From assembly GCF_003350405.1 (NCBI RefSeq), contig NZ_QQAW01000003.1, forward strand, positions 310,001 to 374,000: 64,000 bases of DNA, read 5' to 3'. How positions within the stretch are numbered: position 1 is the first letter of the stretch; every line of letters begins with the position of its first letter. Below are positions 63,740-64,000 of this stretch, piece after piece. The position numbers and the translations under genes are program-made. The notes under the pieces were generated by a model, which was not told the DNA's origin, made no database searches, and worked only from the letters and a program-made list of their open reading frames with translations. Source of the DNA: Gluconacetobacter liquefaciens (lineage in GTDB: Bacteria; Pseudomonadota; Alphaproteobacteria; Acetobacterales; Acetobacteraceae).

Positions 63740-64000
63740 CGACGCGCCAGATCGGCGGCGGCGATGGCGAAAGCCTGGTAGAAATCATCATGCACGGCGA
63801 CCATGCCGCCGGAGAGGCGGATGAAGCCCTCGGTCATGCCGTTCTGCACCATACCGTCCGAATGGGCGAGAATGCCGTCCGCGTCTTCCATCGCCCCAGA
63901 TCCGACCGGCGCATCCGGCGTGATGCGCGGGCGCAGAGTGTCGTTCCATGCAGCATTTCGGTAGGCGGCGACTTTCTCGGGATAAGGGCGGCCGTCGGTG
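63730..64000 (-). CDS. Unrecognised protein, C-terminal part (5' end outside window)
   Basis: The minus strand is open from the window edge to TGA at 63732–63730 with normal GC-rich codon use. The last 90 residues read through DGRPYPEKVAAYRNAAWNDT, GAMEDADGILAHSDGMVQNG and end in AIAAADLARRLP. No motif is recognised and no haem or thioredoxin motif is present, so it is not an obvious mauG or mauD. Confidence 0.6.
   Translation of the reverse strand, partial: TDGRPYPEKVAAYRNAAWNDTLRPRITPDAPVGSGAMEDADGILAHSDGMVQNGMTEGFIRLSGGMVAVHDDFYQAFAIAAADLARRLP

Noticed and set aside
63730-64000. mauG or mauD as the last gene
   Set aside because: The visible 90 residues contain no CXXCH haem motif and no thioredoxin CXXC, and the gene is on the opposite strand.

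Overview
The window is 64 kb of GC-rich chromosome from an alphaproteobacterium. Gene content and gene order (argS–SPOR–scpA–scpB–tatB–tatC–serS, erpA–xthA, tmk–holB–metG–tatD–metallo-hydrolase, two-cysteine glutathione reductase, class II DAHP synthase, many short intergenic repeats) suggest an acetic acid bacterium (Acetobacteraceae, Gluconacetobacter-like). That assignment is inferred from the sequence alone. No rRNA, tRNA, CRISPR array, intact transposase or prophage gene was seen.

Layout. 1–9850: end of htpG, methionine-salvage isomerase mtnA behind a structured leader, aspS, an EipB-type envelope protein, an amino-acid permease, a small exported Trp-rich protein, then erpA–xthA divergent from dgt. 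9929–17117: a tight operon argS, SPOR protein, scpA, scpB, tatB, tatC, serS (chromosome segregation, Tat export and aminoacylation; no tatA here). 17170–27407: Suv3-type RNA helicase divergent from ferredoxin-NADP reductase, glutathione reductase, aroG (class II), pncB, gltX. 27547–33489: trmJ-like methyltransferase overlapping cysS, a MATE pump, prfC, rpsD. 33737–47044 is the most accessory-looking part: P-loop kinase, HdeD-like protein, a pair of exported proteins (Rossmann protein and cupin), an SBF-family transporter, an alpha/beta-hydrolase lacking catalytic residues, a PLP decarboxylase facing an amino-acid permease, an SGNH hydrolase between direct repeats, uppP, a lone mlaD, and a DedA/ATP-grasp pair. 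Intergenic repeats are concentrated here. 47273–55130: an eight-gene run for cell wall (mltB, rlpA, dacC) and DNA/tRNA/hydrolase functions (tmk, holB, metG, tatD, MBL fold). 55504–60507: the prkA–yeaH–spoVR stress locus, with prkA cut by an in-frame amber codon. 60823–63711: a compact tryptophan tryptophylquinone (TTQ) amine dehydrogenase locus: large subunit, light chain and two small c-type cytochromes. A partial unrecognised gene ends the window on the minus strand.

How genes work together. The main system of interest is the TTQ amine dehydrogenase locus. The two subunits would oxidise a primary amine in the periplasm and pass electrons to the adjacent cytochromes. The maturation genes normally interleaved with the subunits (mauF, mauE, mauD, mauG) are absent from this locus, a near-perfect dyad precedes it, and a G7 tract puts the best-placed ATG of the light chain out of frame. 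Other points worth checking are the prkA nonsense codon, the alpha/beta-hydrolase with Gly and Tyr in place of nucleophile and histidine, and a palindromic 20-base repeat shared by 41275–41294 and 63095–63114. Starts were chosen by homology from memory and by visible ribosome-binding sites; no database search was run.
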